NCBI RefSeq assembly: GCF_000002425.4
Contig: NC_037253.1
Location: 2,883,554 to 2,947,553 of the forward strand
DNA: 64,000 nt
Reading direction: 5' to 3'
DNA from: Physcomitrium patens
Lineage: Eukaryota; Streptophyta; Bryopsida; Funariales; Funariaceae
Each line of letters opens with the position of its first letter. The first letter of the stretch is position 1. Under the pieces are notes generated by a model. It did not search any database. It worked only from the letters and a program-made list of their open reading frames with translations, and was not told where the DNA came from. The translations under genes and the position numbers were made by a program. Below are positions 11,601 to 20,790 of the stretch, piece by piece.

Positions 11601-12210
11601 TTATATCAGATAAGAGAATTCAATTTGTATGAAGATTTTGGTGAACTCTTTTCAAGATTTTAAAAATGGATATAAAATTATTTTTGACATTCTATTTTTA
11701 AATTGATGGACAAATGAAATGTATTAATTAAGTTTTGGAGCAATATTTAAGATGTACCATTAATTATCAACTAGATGATTGGACAACTCTTTTGCTATTG
11801 GTAGAGTTTGCTTACAATAACAAGGTACATTCTTCTACAAAACAAACACCTTTCTTTGCCAATTATGGTTATCATCCTTGATTTGATACTTTTGACTTTT
11901 TAAAAGTTGATAATCCTGCTGCAAAAGATTTGGCAATTCATTTGTCAGAGCTACATGCAACGATGAAGGCGCAGTTAAAAGAAGCTCAAAAATAACAAAA
12001 AGTCAATGTGGATGTCTATCAAAAGAAACAACCACTATTCCACATGGATGATAATGTATGGTTACTTTGTTGCAATATCAAGACCACTCATCCTTGTGAC
12101 AAGTTGGACTATCAAAGGCTTGGACCATTTTCTATTTCTATACAAATCAATCTAGTTACATATCGTTTACACCTATCAGAGTCAATGAAAATCCATCCAG
12201 TATTCCTTAT
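8604..12210 (+). mobile_element. Chromovirus left half: gag-protease-RT-integrase, RNase H deleted
   Basis: Gag starts near 8794, and the matrix/capsid-like part is best preserved at 8928-9239. A CCHC knuckle is degenerate at about 9660-9725 (CGEAKH core). The aspartic protease is at about 9890-10230, with DSRAS in place of the usual DSGAS. Reverse transcriptase is at about 10390-11190, with the catalytic YLDD motif at about 10948. The RT then jumps at about 11190-11200 straight into the integrase zinc domain, so about 0.8 kb that should hold RNase H is missing. The integrase core (11426-11632) and carboxy region run to about 12210. Many stops are present, several explained by C-to-T or G-to-A changes, such as TGA at 10663-10665 and TAA at 10894-10896. 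From 10752 onward it is part of the left inverted-repeat arm. Confidence 0.88.
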
Positions 12211-13635
12211 TGTCGTGATGTAACACGACTAATAGGTCAAAGAGTATGGATATTATTATAATTTAGGAGATCTTAGTTCAAAGTATTAGAACAAATTATC
12301 TTAGAAATATAGTTAATAGTCAAAGGGGTAGAAAAATTAAAAAGTACCAATGCTGCCTTTTAGATAGGTGACTTCTACTTACTTTGTAGCACCATAAGTA
12401 AGGCAAATCAAAGTAGATTGGAAAAATAAATAACATAAGCATCTTTATAAGAAAGTTAAGAGTAAATTCTAGAAAAAATTACTTAGAAAAACTAGATATT
12501 GGTATCCGGAGAGGGCCGGTTATGAACCAAGGTCGAAATCAGACCCTATGGCACAAAACTGAGTCTCGATGACGATTTCGGGGTTCTTTTGGAGATCGGA
12601 GAGTGAGGTTTGATAGCAAACTGAATAAACTTTGTATGAGCATTGATTTTGGGTGATTTAAAGTTGTTATGACTTTGTAATAGCTTTGCAAAGTCAAAGA
12701 TTGTTTTGGATAACTTAGGTTTTATGAAATAAAACAGGGTTTATGTTTTGGGTGATTTCAAGAGTTTTGTAATACATCTAAAAATGAAAATTTGTAGGTT
12801 CATGGTTATAGTTGTGTTTAATATGTGTTGTGAATTTGAGCTCGATCTAATAGTTGAATTGAGGAATATTGAGGTTTAAGTGGGTCAAGGTCTCAAAAAG
12901 TAGAATTTTAGGTCAAATAAGGGTTTTTAAGATTTCTTGCAATCTACTACTTGGATTGGAGTAAAACTTATATGAAAGGATATTAGACTTGTTTTTCTAT
13001 GTGTATGAGAATTTTTAGATCAATTGAATAGTGTAAAGGAGAGATATTGGCTATGGAAGATTGGCATCAAGATTGGAGAAAGAGGCCGGCCAATACCTGA
13101 GCACATTTTTGAGGTAATCGACAATTTGGTAACTTCGATCCTTTTCAAATTTTTTGTGCTTGTTTTTAACTTATTTTTTAAGAAGTATGCAAAATTTGAA
13201 TGAAGATCAATAGTTTATTCATTAGTTATTGAGGTTCAAATCTATTGTAGGAATTACTAAGATTTGGTTTAGGATTTGGTTAGGGTTTTATTTAGGGTTT
13301 AGGATTTTATTAGGATTTAAGATTTAATTAGTTTTGGCCTAAATTTTGAATGAAGTTCAATAGGATTTTAACTAGAATTAAATTAAGGTTGAATTGAGAT
13401 GTATTTGAGTGATATTTGTGATCCTTTTAATATTTCTTTAAGAATTCTTATTCTTTGTTTGAAATTTCTTTGAGGTTTTTTTGAATTTGATTAAGCTTGA
13501 TTAGCATTATTATGGTCTAATTAGAGGATTTTTAGTATATTATAAGAATTAAGATTTTGTTATTATAATTTCTATTCTTCTTTCTACAACCAGGTACTTG
13601 GAGCATTTTAAAGTAAGACTTCACGTATTACGACA
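12211..13635 (+). repeat. Solo LTR-like unit, family C
   Basis: It starts TGTCGTGATG and ends TATTACGACA, with the short inverted ends of an LTR. Related copies are at 41489-43028 (plus) and 57441-58762 (minus). The copy at 41489 directly follows a Ty3 integrase, which suggests C is the LTR of that element. The bases flanking this copy are not a target-site duplication (CTTAT on the left, CTGCA on the right), and the chromovirus sequences on either side are not contiguous parts of one element. Confidence 0.78.
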
Positions 13636-15378
13636 CTGCAAATGTAGAAGGGAATCAAAGATTTTGTACAATCTTGTGATGTTTGCTCAAGATCAAAAAT
13701 TCCTCATCATCAACCTTATGGACTTCTTCAGCTGTTACCTATTCCAGAACAATCATGGTCTTCTGTTTCTATGGATTTCATCACGAATCTTCCAATCTCA
13801 GGTTCTTATGACTCTATATTCGTGATAGTAGATCGTTTTACCAAGATGGCATATTTTGTACCATGTACAAAATCTATCACAAGTGAAGAAACAACTAAGC
13901 TTTTCATTAACAATATCTATCCCTATCATGGATTGCCAAAGGATATTATATCGGATAGAGGGACTCAATTTGTATCAAGATTTTGAAAAACCCTATTCAA
14001 GATTCTAAAGTTGGATATAAAGCTTTCTTTAGCTTTTCATCCTCAAAGTGGTGGACAAACAGAATGGATAAATCAAGTTTTGGAGTAGTATTTGAGATGT
14101 ACCATCAACTATCATCAAGATGATTGAACAATTCTTTTACCATTGGCAGAGTTTGCATATAATAATTTGGTACATTCTTCTACTCAAAAAATACCTTTCT
14201 TTGCTAATTATGATTATCATCCACGTCTTGATACTTTTAATTTTTCAAAAGTTGATAATCATACGATGGAAGATTTAGGAAATCGCTTGTCAGAGCTACA
14301 TACAACAATGAAGATACAATTAAAGGAAGCTCAAGAACAACAAAAGACCAATACAAATATCTATCGCAAGAAGCAACCACAATATAATATGGGCGATAAG
14401 GTATGGTTACTTTGTCGTAATATCAAGACTACTTGTTCTTGTGATAAATTAGATTATTGAAGGCTCAGACCTTTTCTTATTTGTGAATAAATCAATTCTG
14501 TTGCCTATCGATTATATCTACCAGAGTCTATGAAGATCCACCCTATATTTCACGTGTCTCTTCTGGAGCTATACAAGACAGTGAATATTTTGGGAAGAAG
14601 ACAAATGCCACCTCCTCCTATAGAAGTAGATAATAACCAAGAGTTTGAGGTGGAAGAAGTCTTAGACTCAAGGTAGCGCTGAAATAGGTTGGAATATCTT
14701 GTTCATTGGCGTGGACACAATATTAGTGAACACACATGGGAGCCATCAAAGAATCTTGCAAATGTAGCAAAAAAAGTTGAAGTCTTTCATCAACAACATC
14801 CATTAAAACCAAGATGAAGAATAACAAACCTTTGCTATAAAAGAAACAAGATCAAAGGAAAATAACATTGTACCTTCTATCTTTTATTGTAGCTTCTGTG
14901 TATTTGTGATGAGATGGAGCAAAAAACAATCAGCAGATTCAATTCAAGAGCTTTCATTTGCAGACTTACCATATGAGACATTGCGATTGTTACAACCTTC
15001 AAGACGACGGAATTGAGATAAAGATCCTTAAGAATGACATGTCCTTCTTTGAATAGATGGCGAGATACAACGTGTTTGGTATCACGACCTTGGAAGAGAA
15101 TCCTGATATTTAATGAATTTATTTGAGGTAGGAACTACTCCTGACGATGTTCCAAATATTTTATTTGAAAGAAGTTATGAAGGCCTTAACAATGACCAAA
15201 TAGTAGGGTGGTCTTCTCACCTTGGTATGGGATACTATAGATGGTTGAGAGGACCTATCAACCATCTTCGAAGAGAGCAAAGATTGGAGTATGTAGCAAA
15301 TATAATTTGCCGCATCTTGGACTACCTCAACATATGAAGACCGCTCCTCGTGGAACTCGTCCCTAGAGCGGGGGATAA
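13636..15378 (+). mobile_element. Chromovirus right half: integrase, chromodomain and 3' tail
   Basis: The sequence starts abruptly in the integrase zinc domain (the SCDVCSRSK motif). It continues with the catalytic core at 13771-13986 (MDFIT, the IVDRFTKMAYF block, HGLPKDIISDRG) and a carboxy domain at 14143-14460. A chromodomain lies at about 14640-14800, with VEEVLDSR, LEYLVHWRG and HTWEPSKNL. A non-coding tail and a purine-rich tract (about 15366-15378) precede the LTR. The core overlaps in content with the integrase at 11426-11632, so this is a second element copy and not a continuation. Stops such as TAG for Gln at about 14086 show that it is inactive. A frame at 15113-15337 in the tail has no known domain but recurs, degraded, in the element at 45-55 kb. 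Confidence 0.88.
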
Positions 15379-15896
15379 TGTCACGGACATATATATTTAC
15401 CTCAATAGTTACTTATATGATTAAGTAGAATTAGGTAAAAAAGAATAATTTTATAAAGTCTTCTAAAGAAACTTCCTAGAAGCTTTATAGATATGGTTTT
15501 GACTTTAGATGTGTTTGTAGGTTAGAAACTTGGCCAAAAAACTAACCATGTATTAGTAGCTTGTGGAACAAGCCAACTATGTGGCGCATACATAGATAAC
15601 TTACCTTGCAAGATATGACATGTCGCTAGCAAAGTTAGCACATGTTGGAGGTCCTATAGGATATCGCAATGTAGCTTTTAGTTAGATAGTATGTATGGAG
15701 GCAAGAGTGAAGCCTTCTTCACTCTTGTCAACACCTTTCTTGTCTTAGTCTTGTTTCAAGACTTTCTAGTCTTCTTATTTTTGGCAATAGCCATTCTAGT
15801 TAATATTACATCACCTTTTGAGTGACTTTCTAGTTCTCTTCAGTGATAGAAGAGTATATTGAGGATTCCCTTTCTTCGAGATTCATGTCCTTGACA
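15379..15896 (+). repeat. 3' LTR, type A
   Basis: It begins TGTCACGG right after a purine tract and ends CCTTGACA. It resembles the two LTRs of the element at 45239-55160 more than the type B LTR at 8028. It has the TATA region and an 11-bp hairpin stem at 15702-15712 paired with 15717-15727. Confidence 0.85.
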
Positions 15897-16223
15897 CTAT
15901 GTGGCCCATATGTAGAAAAACTTGATTTGTAAGTCAAGGCATGTGTCTTACAAAGTCAACACATATTGGAGGTCCTATAAAACATTGTCACATAGCCCCT
16001 AGTTAGATAGTATATATAGAAATAAGAGTGAAGCCTTCTTCACTCTTCTTAACTTCTTTTTTGCTTCCAATCTAGTTTCAAGGGTCTTTAGTTTTCTTGG
16101 CTTTTGGCAATAGCCATTCCAGTTTTTTTCTTAATATACATGTCAAGTTATTTCTATTTTTGTCATTTTTCTATAAGAGAAGTCTCACTTGTTTATTTGT
16201 TTTTATCATAATCTTGTCTTTGA
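15897..16223 (+). repeat. Truncated type B LTR
   Basis: The sequence from 'ctatgtggccca' to 'cttgtctttga' matches the second half of the LTR at 8028-8603, including TATA box and hairpin. It directly abuts the end of the type A LTR, so its first part is missing. Confidence 0.8.
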
Positions 16224-16985
16224 AATGGAGTGACCTATTTCTTGTGATTAAATAGAGAACATGCAATCAAATGAACTTTCTTCCAAAATATAACTTGGAT
16301 TTTTGTTTAAAAAATGACTCTAAATTTACTAGATATCATTAATAAATATAAGTAACTGTAAGATAGGCAATCTTCCATTTCTTAATTTTATTTTTTATTT
16401 CTTTGTATAGACAACACATACACATATAATTCTCCCTCCTTACCACACATTGATTAAATGAATAAGTAGAATGAATAATAATCATTTGAAACTATGTTTG
16501 ACAACTCACTCAGTATTCTTGTTACTTGAATTTCAACATAAATAAAGTCACCTTTGTTTAATATAAACAAAACCTATTTTTACTGATTTATGGAACTTGT
16601 ATTCCATTATATAGTTATGAGTGTCAATAAAGATAGTGCCCATTATACTAAATTTCAAGTTACAAACATCACATATTAGTGTTGAAATACAATTTCAACT
16701 GATGGTTATTTAGTTCATTTCTTTGTCAAATTGATGTGTAGTAAAGAAGATATCCACCTAATGAAAAGGCAAGGTGTCCATAGTATAATGGTTCTCTAAA
16801 CATATACTTACTTTGAGTAGGAACTAGAAACAAAACAATTGTATCTAAATCACTATCCATTCAATAAAGGTTTCCAAATGTTGTGCTCTTTTTTTCCTCT
16901 TCTCCATTGCCAAGTACTCTCACCATGTCCTCACTCTAATTTTTTTTCTACAATGTTTCCAAACCCACAAATGTTCTCCTCCTCT
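16224..16985. other. AT-rich DNA upstream of the NOL11-like gene
   Basis: AT-rich sequence with no intact frame or clear domain. A block near 16240 (agtgacctatttcttgtg) also occurs near 4799, next to the copia-1 remnant, so part of it may be old retrotransposon. Composition switches sharply to GC-rich at about 16990, where the gene promoter begins. Confidence 0.5.
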
Positions 16986-17090
16986 TGTGACTTTGTTGTG
17001 GGGGAGGGGTGGGTGGGAGCGTCGCGGGTGGCCCAGCAGGTTCATGGGAGCGAGGGAGGGAGTTGTCGCAGGCTCTTGGGAGAAACCCTA

Positions 17091-17138
17091 AATTAGAATG
17101 GGGGGGTGGGTGCAGGGTGGGTTCAGGGTTTAGGGTTT
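17091..17138 (+). promoter_or_regulatory. Telo-box motifs upstream of NOL11-like gene
   Basis: AAACCCTAAA lies at 17093-17102, and the reverse form AGGGTTTAGGGTTT at 17125-17138, about 270-320 bp before the chosen ATG. In plants the telo-box is a known promoter element of genes for ribosome biogenesis and translation. That fits a nucleolar role for the downstream gene but does not prove it. Confidence 0.5.
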
Positions 17139-17410
17139 CTCCCATGGCATGGGCAGGCAGGCAGGCAGGCGGGCCTGTCCTCCCAGCTCCCTCTCCCACC
17201 CACACGCTCAAGCGAATTGGGGAGCGGGAGGGCGGGGCTGAGGCTGAGGCTGAGCAGCTGAATCATTGGGTCCCCTTGTGATGTGGTGTGGGAAGCGGAG
17301 GAGGAGGAGGAGGAGGAGGAGTAGTAGTAGGGAGAGGGCGTGATCATAGTTTGCCGAGACGGGTTTGCTGTGGTTTGGGTGTTGTGATTGTCGTTTTGGG
17401 GCTTCGCGAG

Positions 17411-18841
17411 ATGACGTTGACGCTGTTGGAGCTCCTGGGCAGCGCGGGGCAGGTGGAGGATGGCGCTGCGAGGGTGGACGTGGAGAGCTCGTGGTGCACG
17501 GCGGTGCGGAGGCTGAATCCGTCGATGGCGACGCCGTCGGAGCCCCCGTCGAAGAAAGGGGTTGCGAAGAAGCCACACGGTGTTGCGGACACTTATTTCG
17601 AGGATTTGATGATGAGGGAGAGCGGGGCGTGGCAAATGCGGTGTCCGAATGCCGAGGAGGACCGGGTTGTGGCGGAGCTGAAAAAGAAATTGGGGAATCT
17701 CGGGGATTTCTCGAAGGAGGAATTCGTGGCCATGACGAGGCCTGTGTTGGAGAGTGCTGCGAGGGCGGATGGGAACGCGGAGGGGGCGAAAGCGTCGGGG
17801 CGAGACGACGAGGCGATGGAGGTGGCCGATGCGGAATTCTCGTATTTGAGGGTGTTGAGGAAAGTGGGGCCTCACATTGGTAGGAAGCTGTTGGCTTCAA
17901 TCGTGAGGTGCAGTTTAGGGCTGCAGTTCTGGGGCGCTCTGAAGGTTTTGCTGGAGTTGGGTCTGGTCACCAGCGCGTCCCATCCGGACTTGGTTCAGAA
18001 GCTAGTGGAGCACAGGAAGGCGGATTTTCTTTGCTTGTGCTTTTATCATGTGCTGGACCTCACCCCGTCCGACCTCATGATCGGACTGAAGTTTTTACTG
18101 GAGATAACCCCTGCGTCCGGGAGGTCGTTCGAAGTCGTGCGGCAGGGGTGGCGAAGAGCAGCGTGTGATGCCATAGACCTCGCTGCCAGAAGAAAAGAGA
18201 ATGTCCGGATGAGTGAGTATCGTTTGCGAGATGCATTGGGCATTGTTCCGGCAGAGGGAGAGGGTGCTTCAGGAGCAGCGGCAGCGAGTGAGCGTGAGAA
18301 ACGAAAATACGAGAAATTGGTGAGCAGGAAAAATGTAGCCGTAGCTTATGCCGTCGCAATGGCAGTGGCAGTGGATGGTTTCGAAGGGTGGGAAACCTGT
18401 CTTCACGCATTGGTAGCCTCCGGGCAAGACGAGGCGGTTTTAGCAGCAATCGTGGCGGAGCTGGACACGTCGGAGGCGGTGCAGCTTCTGCAGTACGTGC
18501 GCAAATGGCTGGATCGATATTCCGGTCGGCTGTGCAGCAATCCATTGCCGAGGGGCGAGTCTATGGATTCAATTTACAGAGTTCCGTCGTCGCAGCAGGT
18601 GCTTCAATGGGTGAGCATGGTGTTAGACGGACAGTATACAAAATGCGTACTGTCGCCGAAGTTTCTACCGGAGTTGAGAGCTATACAGGGTTCGGTTCAG
18701 TCCGTGGTGGCAATCGGTAGAAAGTTGACGCCGTTGTTAGGGGTGGTGGAGCATCTCAGGGCTATGCATGCCCTGCCTGCTCGTGGACAGGACAGTGTCG
18801 CAAATGCAGACTACACAATAGAGTATCTTGATATCAGTTGA
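17411..18841 (+). CDS. Putative nucleolar NOL11/Utp8-like protein, copy 1
   Basis: A single uninterrupted frame encodes 476 residues from the ATG at 17411. The frame stays open to 17288, but those 41 extra residues are mostly Gly from a GGA repeat, so the inner start is preferred. The protein is mainly alpha-helical and Leu/Ala/Val-rich. A central block contains 'LVEHRKADFLCLCFYHVLDLTPSD'-like sequence. The carboxy end, 'VLQWVSMVLDGQYTKCVLSP' followed by a coil-like segment and 'YTIEYLDIS', resembles the end of NOL11-type proteins. Those are t-UTP subunits of the small-subunit processome, needed for pre-rRNA transcription and processing. The identification is from memory of that carboxy-terminal pattern and is tentative: known NOL11 is longer and has an amino-terminal propeller that is absent here. 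High GC content, telo-boxes and an identical second copy support a real gene. Confidence 0.6.
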   Translation: MTLTLLELLGSAGQVEDGAARVDVESSWCTAVRRLNPSMATPSEPPSKKGVAKKPHGVADTYFEDLMMRESGAWQMRCPNAEEDRVVAELKKKLGNLGDFSKEEFVAMTRPVLESAARADGNAEGAKASGRDDEAMEVADAEFSYLRVLRKVGPHIGRKLLASIVRCSLGLQFWGALKVLLELGLVTSASHPDLVQKLVEHRKADFLCLCFYHVLDLTPSDLMIGLKFLLEITPASGRSFEVVRQGWRRAACDAIDLAARRKENVRMSEYRLRDALGIVPAEGEGASGAAAASEREKRKYEKLVSRKNVAVAYAVAMAVAVDGFEGWETCLHALVASGQDEAVLAAIVAELDTSEAVQLLQYVRKWLDRYSGRLCSNPLPRGESMDSIYRVPSSQQVLQWVSMVLDGQYTKCVLSPKFLPELRAIQGSVQSVVAIGRKLTPLLGVVEHLRAMHALPARGQDSVANADYTIEYLDIS

Positions 18842-18993
18842 TATCGCGAAATTTTGATGCTTAACGTAGATCAATTGGATTCTTTGAGATTTCTAGGTTT
18901 TACCCTGTGTCCATCGTGTGCTGGTAGTCAGGAGCTGTGCTTGCCAGAGGGCTCTGTTGGATGCATCAACGTGAGGATGACTGTGGAGCTGTG
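18842..18993 (+). other. 3' flank of NOL11-like gene inside the duplicated arm
   Basis: About 150 bp after the stop codon are shared by both arms. The last 25 bp differ by two transitions, after which the arms diverge completely. Most of it is probably 3' UTR. On the minus strand it abuts the acidic-tail coding part of the DDE pseudogene. Confidence 0.5.
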
Positions 18994-20557
18994 CACTATT
19001 AGTTTCGAATTCATGTCCGGGACCAGCTTCTGCTTCCTCTTCTTCGTTATCGTCCTCACCCTGATTTGAATTTGAATCTACAAGTGGGTCCTCTTCAGAG
19101 TCCTGCTCACTCCCTTCTTGGTTTATAGTTTTCACATTAATAAATTTGAAGGTGATTTTGCTCCCTATGCAGGCATTGGAGTACCAATAAAATGCTTAAA
19201 ACATGTTGCAATTAGCTTTTGCAACTGGGGATTTTCTCTTAACGCCATACATCATTCACATTAGAAGATATACCATATCAATTCATAGCCTTCCTAGCAA
19301 ATGGTGGACCATTTGCATCAAATGCATTATGTACCTTTCTCACAGATTCTGCAATTAGCCTTAGAAAGATCCTTTTTTCTTGGATTCTGTACATCACCTG
19401 AACTCTTATCATTCCTTTGGACTGTATTCCGAAATCCTCTTATGATAGCCACTCATGATAGCTTTTATCTTGTATTGATCCCAGGAATCTGTTCAAGCAT
19501 CCCCGATCTTCGAAAGCACAAAACAATTGCATGGTTGAGCCTTGTCAGTACTGCAGGGAGGCAAATACTTAATGACTGCATTCAACCGCTGCAGTAATGT
19601 AAACGATGCTTCAGTATAATCATGCCCCGTGGAGTTGTCCACTAAAGTAGTTCTGGTCGAATTTCCTTGCAACAGAGTAATTTGACAGCGTTCCTAATTC
19701 AGCCAGTCATTTCGCACAACTCTTGTTACAAAGCTTTTCTTCGCAGTTTTGTCTGCTACACAACATCATCACGAGCACCTCTGATTGCAAGAGCGCAAAT
19801 TGCATTCCCAAATACCAGCGTAGGCACCTAAATGCGAGCTCGAATCCCTCTAGTAAGGCGGACAATCATTGTCATTCCTTGCCCGCCAGAAACGACATCT
19901 GCATACTTCACACTGTCATTACCGCGAAAACCCAATGTCTTTCCGTTGTCCATATTGACAACAGAATGGGTCTCATCAACATTCTCTACGAAATCTTCAC
20001 TAAGTGTGACGTTCTCAAAGTCTCTCTTCGCCTATCTCAAATGAAAAATGAGTCTTGTCAATGTGTGCCTGCAAGTCTGGAAGCACCATAAATTTGCCTG
20101 TATTTTCTCTCCCAACAATGTTGCACTTTCCCATAAACCTCTGAATCAAGCGAGTGGAAATTCTTTTTGTGCAGATCAACTTGCTGATCAAAATGAGGAT
20201 GCTCGGGCTTATCAAGTGTCTGCTTCCCCAATTGATGCAACAGTCTTTGGCTGAACTTCACTCCTGCTTTTCTCAATCGATTTAACTCATACAACATGCT
20301 TGGGTATAGCCAAGTCACCCAAGGTGCTGTTTTTAGAACTTTGCCTCTCTGCTCATGTGAAATGCCTTCCGTATAATCCCATCTTGGCGCATGTTGATGG
20401 AAATCTCAGTCATGGAAATCTCAGTCTGTTTGTCAATGTGTTGCCAAACAACTTGAATTTTCCACGAGTCAGATGCCTTCTTCAGGTTCGCATACTTGTC
20501 AGCTTTGAACTTAGGCGGAAATGTGGTTATTGGCCTTGAACACATTTCAGATTGTCT
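18994..20557 (-). pseudogene. DDE superfamily (pogo/Tigger-like) transposase, distal part
   Basis: Read on the minus strand with frameshifts, this gives a CENP-B/pogo-type DDE endonuclease. Order from 20557 downward: a Lys/Asp-rich leader; 'YPSMLYELNRLRKAGVKFS' (about 20300-20240); 'RFMGKCNIVGRENTGKF' (about 20130-20085); the first catalytic Asp in DETH with 'NMDNGKTLGF' and 'KYADVVSGG' (about 19990-19870); the second Asp in 'VDNSTGHD' (about 19645-19620); and 'YLPPCSTDKAQPCN' near 19530, where the third acidic position appears as Asn. It ends with a Glu/Asp-rich tail (about 19130-19010). A frameshift near 20015-20025 and stops (for example in the codon after RARI, about 19829) show it is dead. 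It may be a transposon relic or a decayed domesticated gene. Its start lies beyond the copia insertion, at 25682 and above. Confidence 0.8.
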
Positions 20558-20778
20558 TGTTGAAAGATATAGAATCAACTCTAGTTTAGTTCAAATTACT
20601 TAAGTCTATGATGAGTTATCTCATCGTCAAAAATAGAAAAAGTAGTCAGTGTAGCATGGACTGTCGCAATAAACATGAGATAAAAATAGGAATTATTGCA
20701 TGTGTAAAACTAAATTTGATGTATAAATATAGTTCATGAAGAAAGTTAGGATACTTTTTCAATTGAAAATATTCTACA
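20558..20778 (+). repeat. 5' LTR of copia-2
   Basis: It begins TGTTGAAAGATA and ends ATTCTACA, and matches 25461-25681 along its whole length with multiple substitutions. Confidence 0.95.
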
Positions 20779-20790
20779 TGGTATCAGAGC
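20779..20790 (+). promoter_or_regulatory. Copia-2 primer-binding site
   Basis: TGGTATCAGAGC is the standard plant retrotransposon primer site complementary to the 3' end of initiator tRNA-Met. It lies immediately after the 5' LTR. Confidence 0.9.

Larger units (their letters stand above)
10752..18993 (+). repeat. Left arm of 8.24-kb inverted duplication
   Basis: It is the reverse complement of 27455-35696, and all aligned positions sum to 46448 without net indel. The match begins at 10752 in mid reverse transcriptase and ends at 18993, about 150 bp past the stop codon of the gene it carries. Differences seen are a few scattered substitutions, mostly transitions, in the retrotransposon part. 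The gene-coding part looks identical. On its left the arm continues seamlessly into the same retrotransposon, which suggests this arm is the original. Confidence 0.97.

Noticed and set aside
12211..13635. Intron or UTR between two parts of a single chromovirus
   Set aside because: Integrase sequence occurs on both sides with overlapping content, and the segment has LTR-like ends and related copies elsewhere.
17120..17140. Interstitial telomere repeat
   Set aside because: Only two to three TTTAGGG-like units are present in a promoter, so telo-box is the better reading.
17123..18545. Minus-strand frames of 250, 230 and 156 codons opposite the NOL11-like gene, and plus frames of 172 and 110 codons
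   Set aside because: They are shadows of the high-GC 476-codon gene; low complexity (Pro/Arg/His) and no domains. The mirror set at 27728-29325 is rejected for the same reason.
19723..20091. Plus-strand frames of 122 and 70 codons
   Set aside because: They lie opposite the DDE transposase motifs, which are the better explanation.
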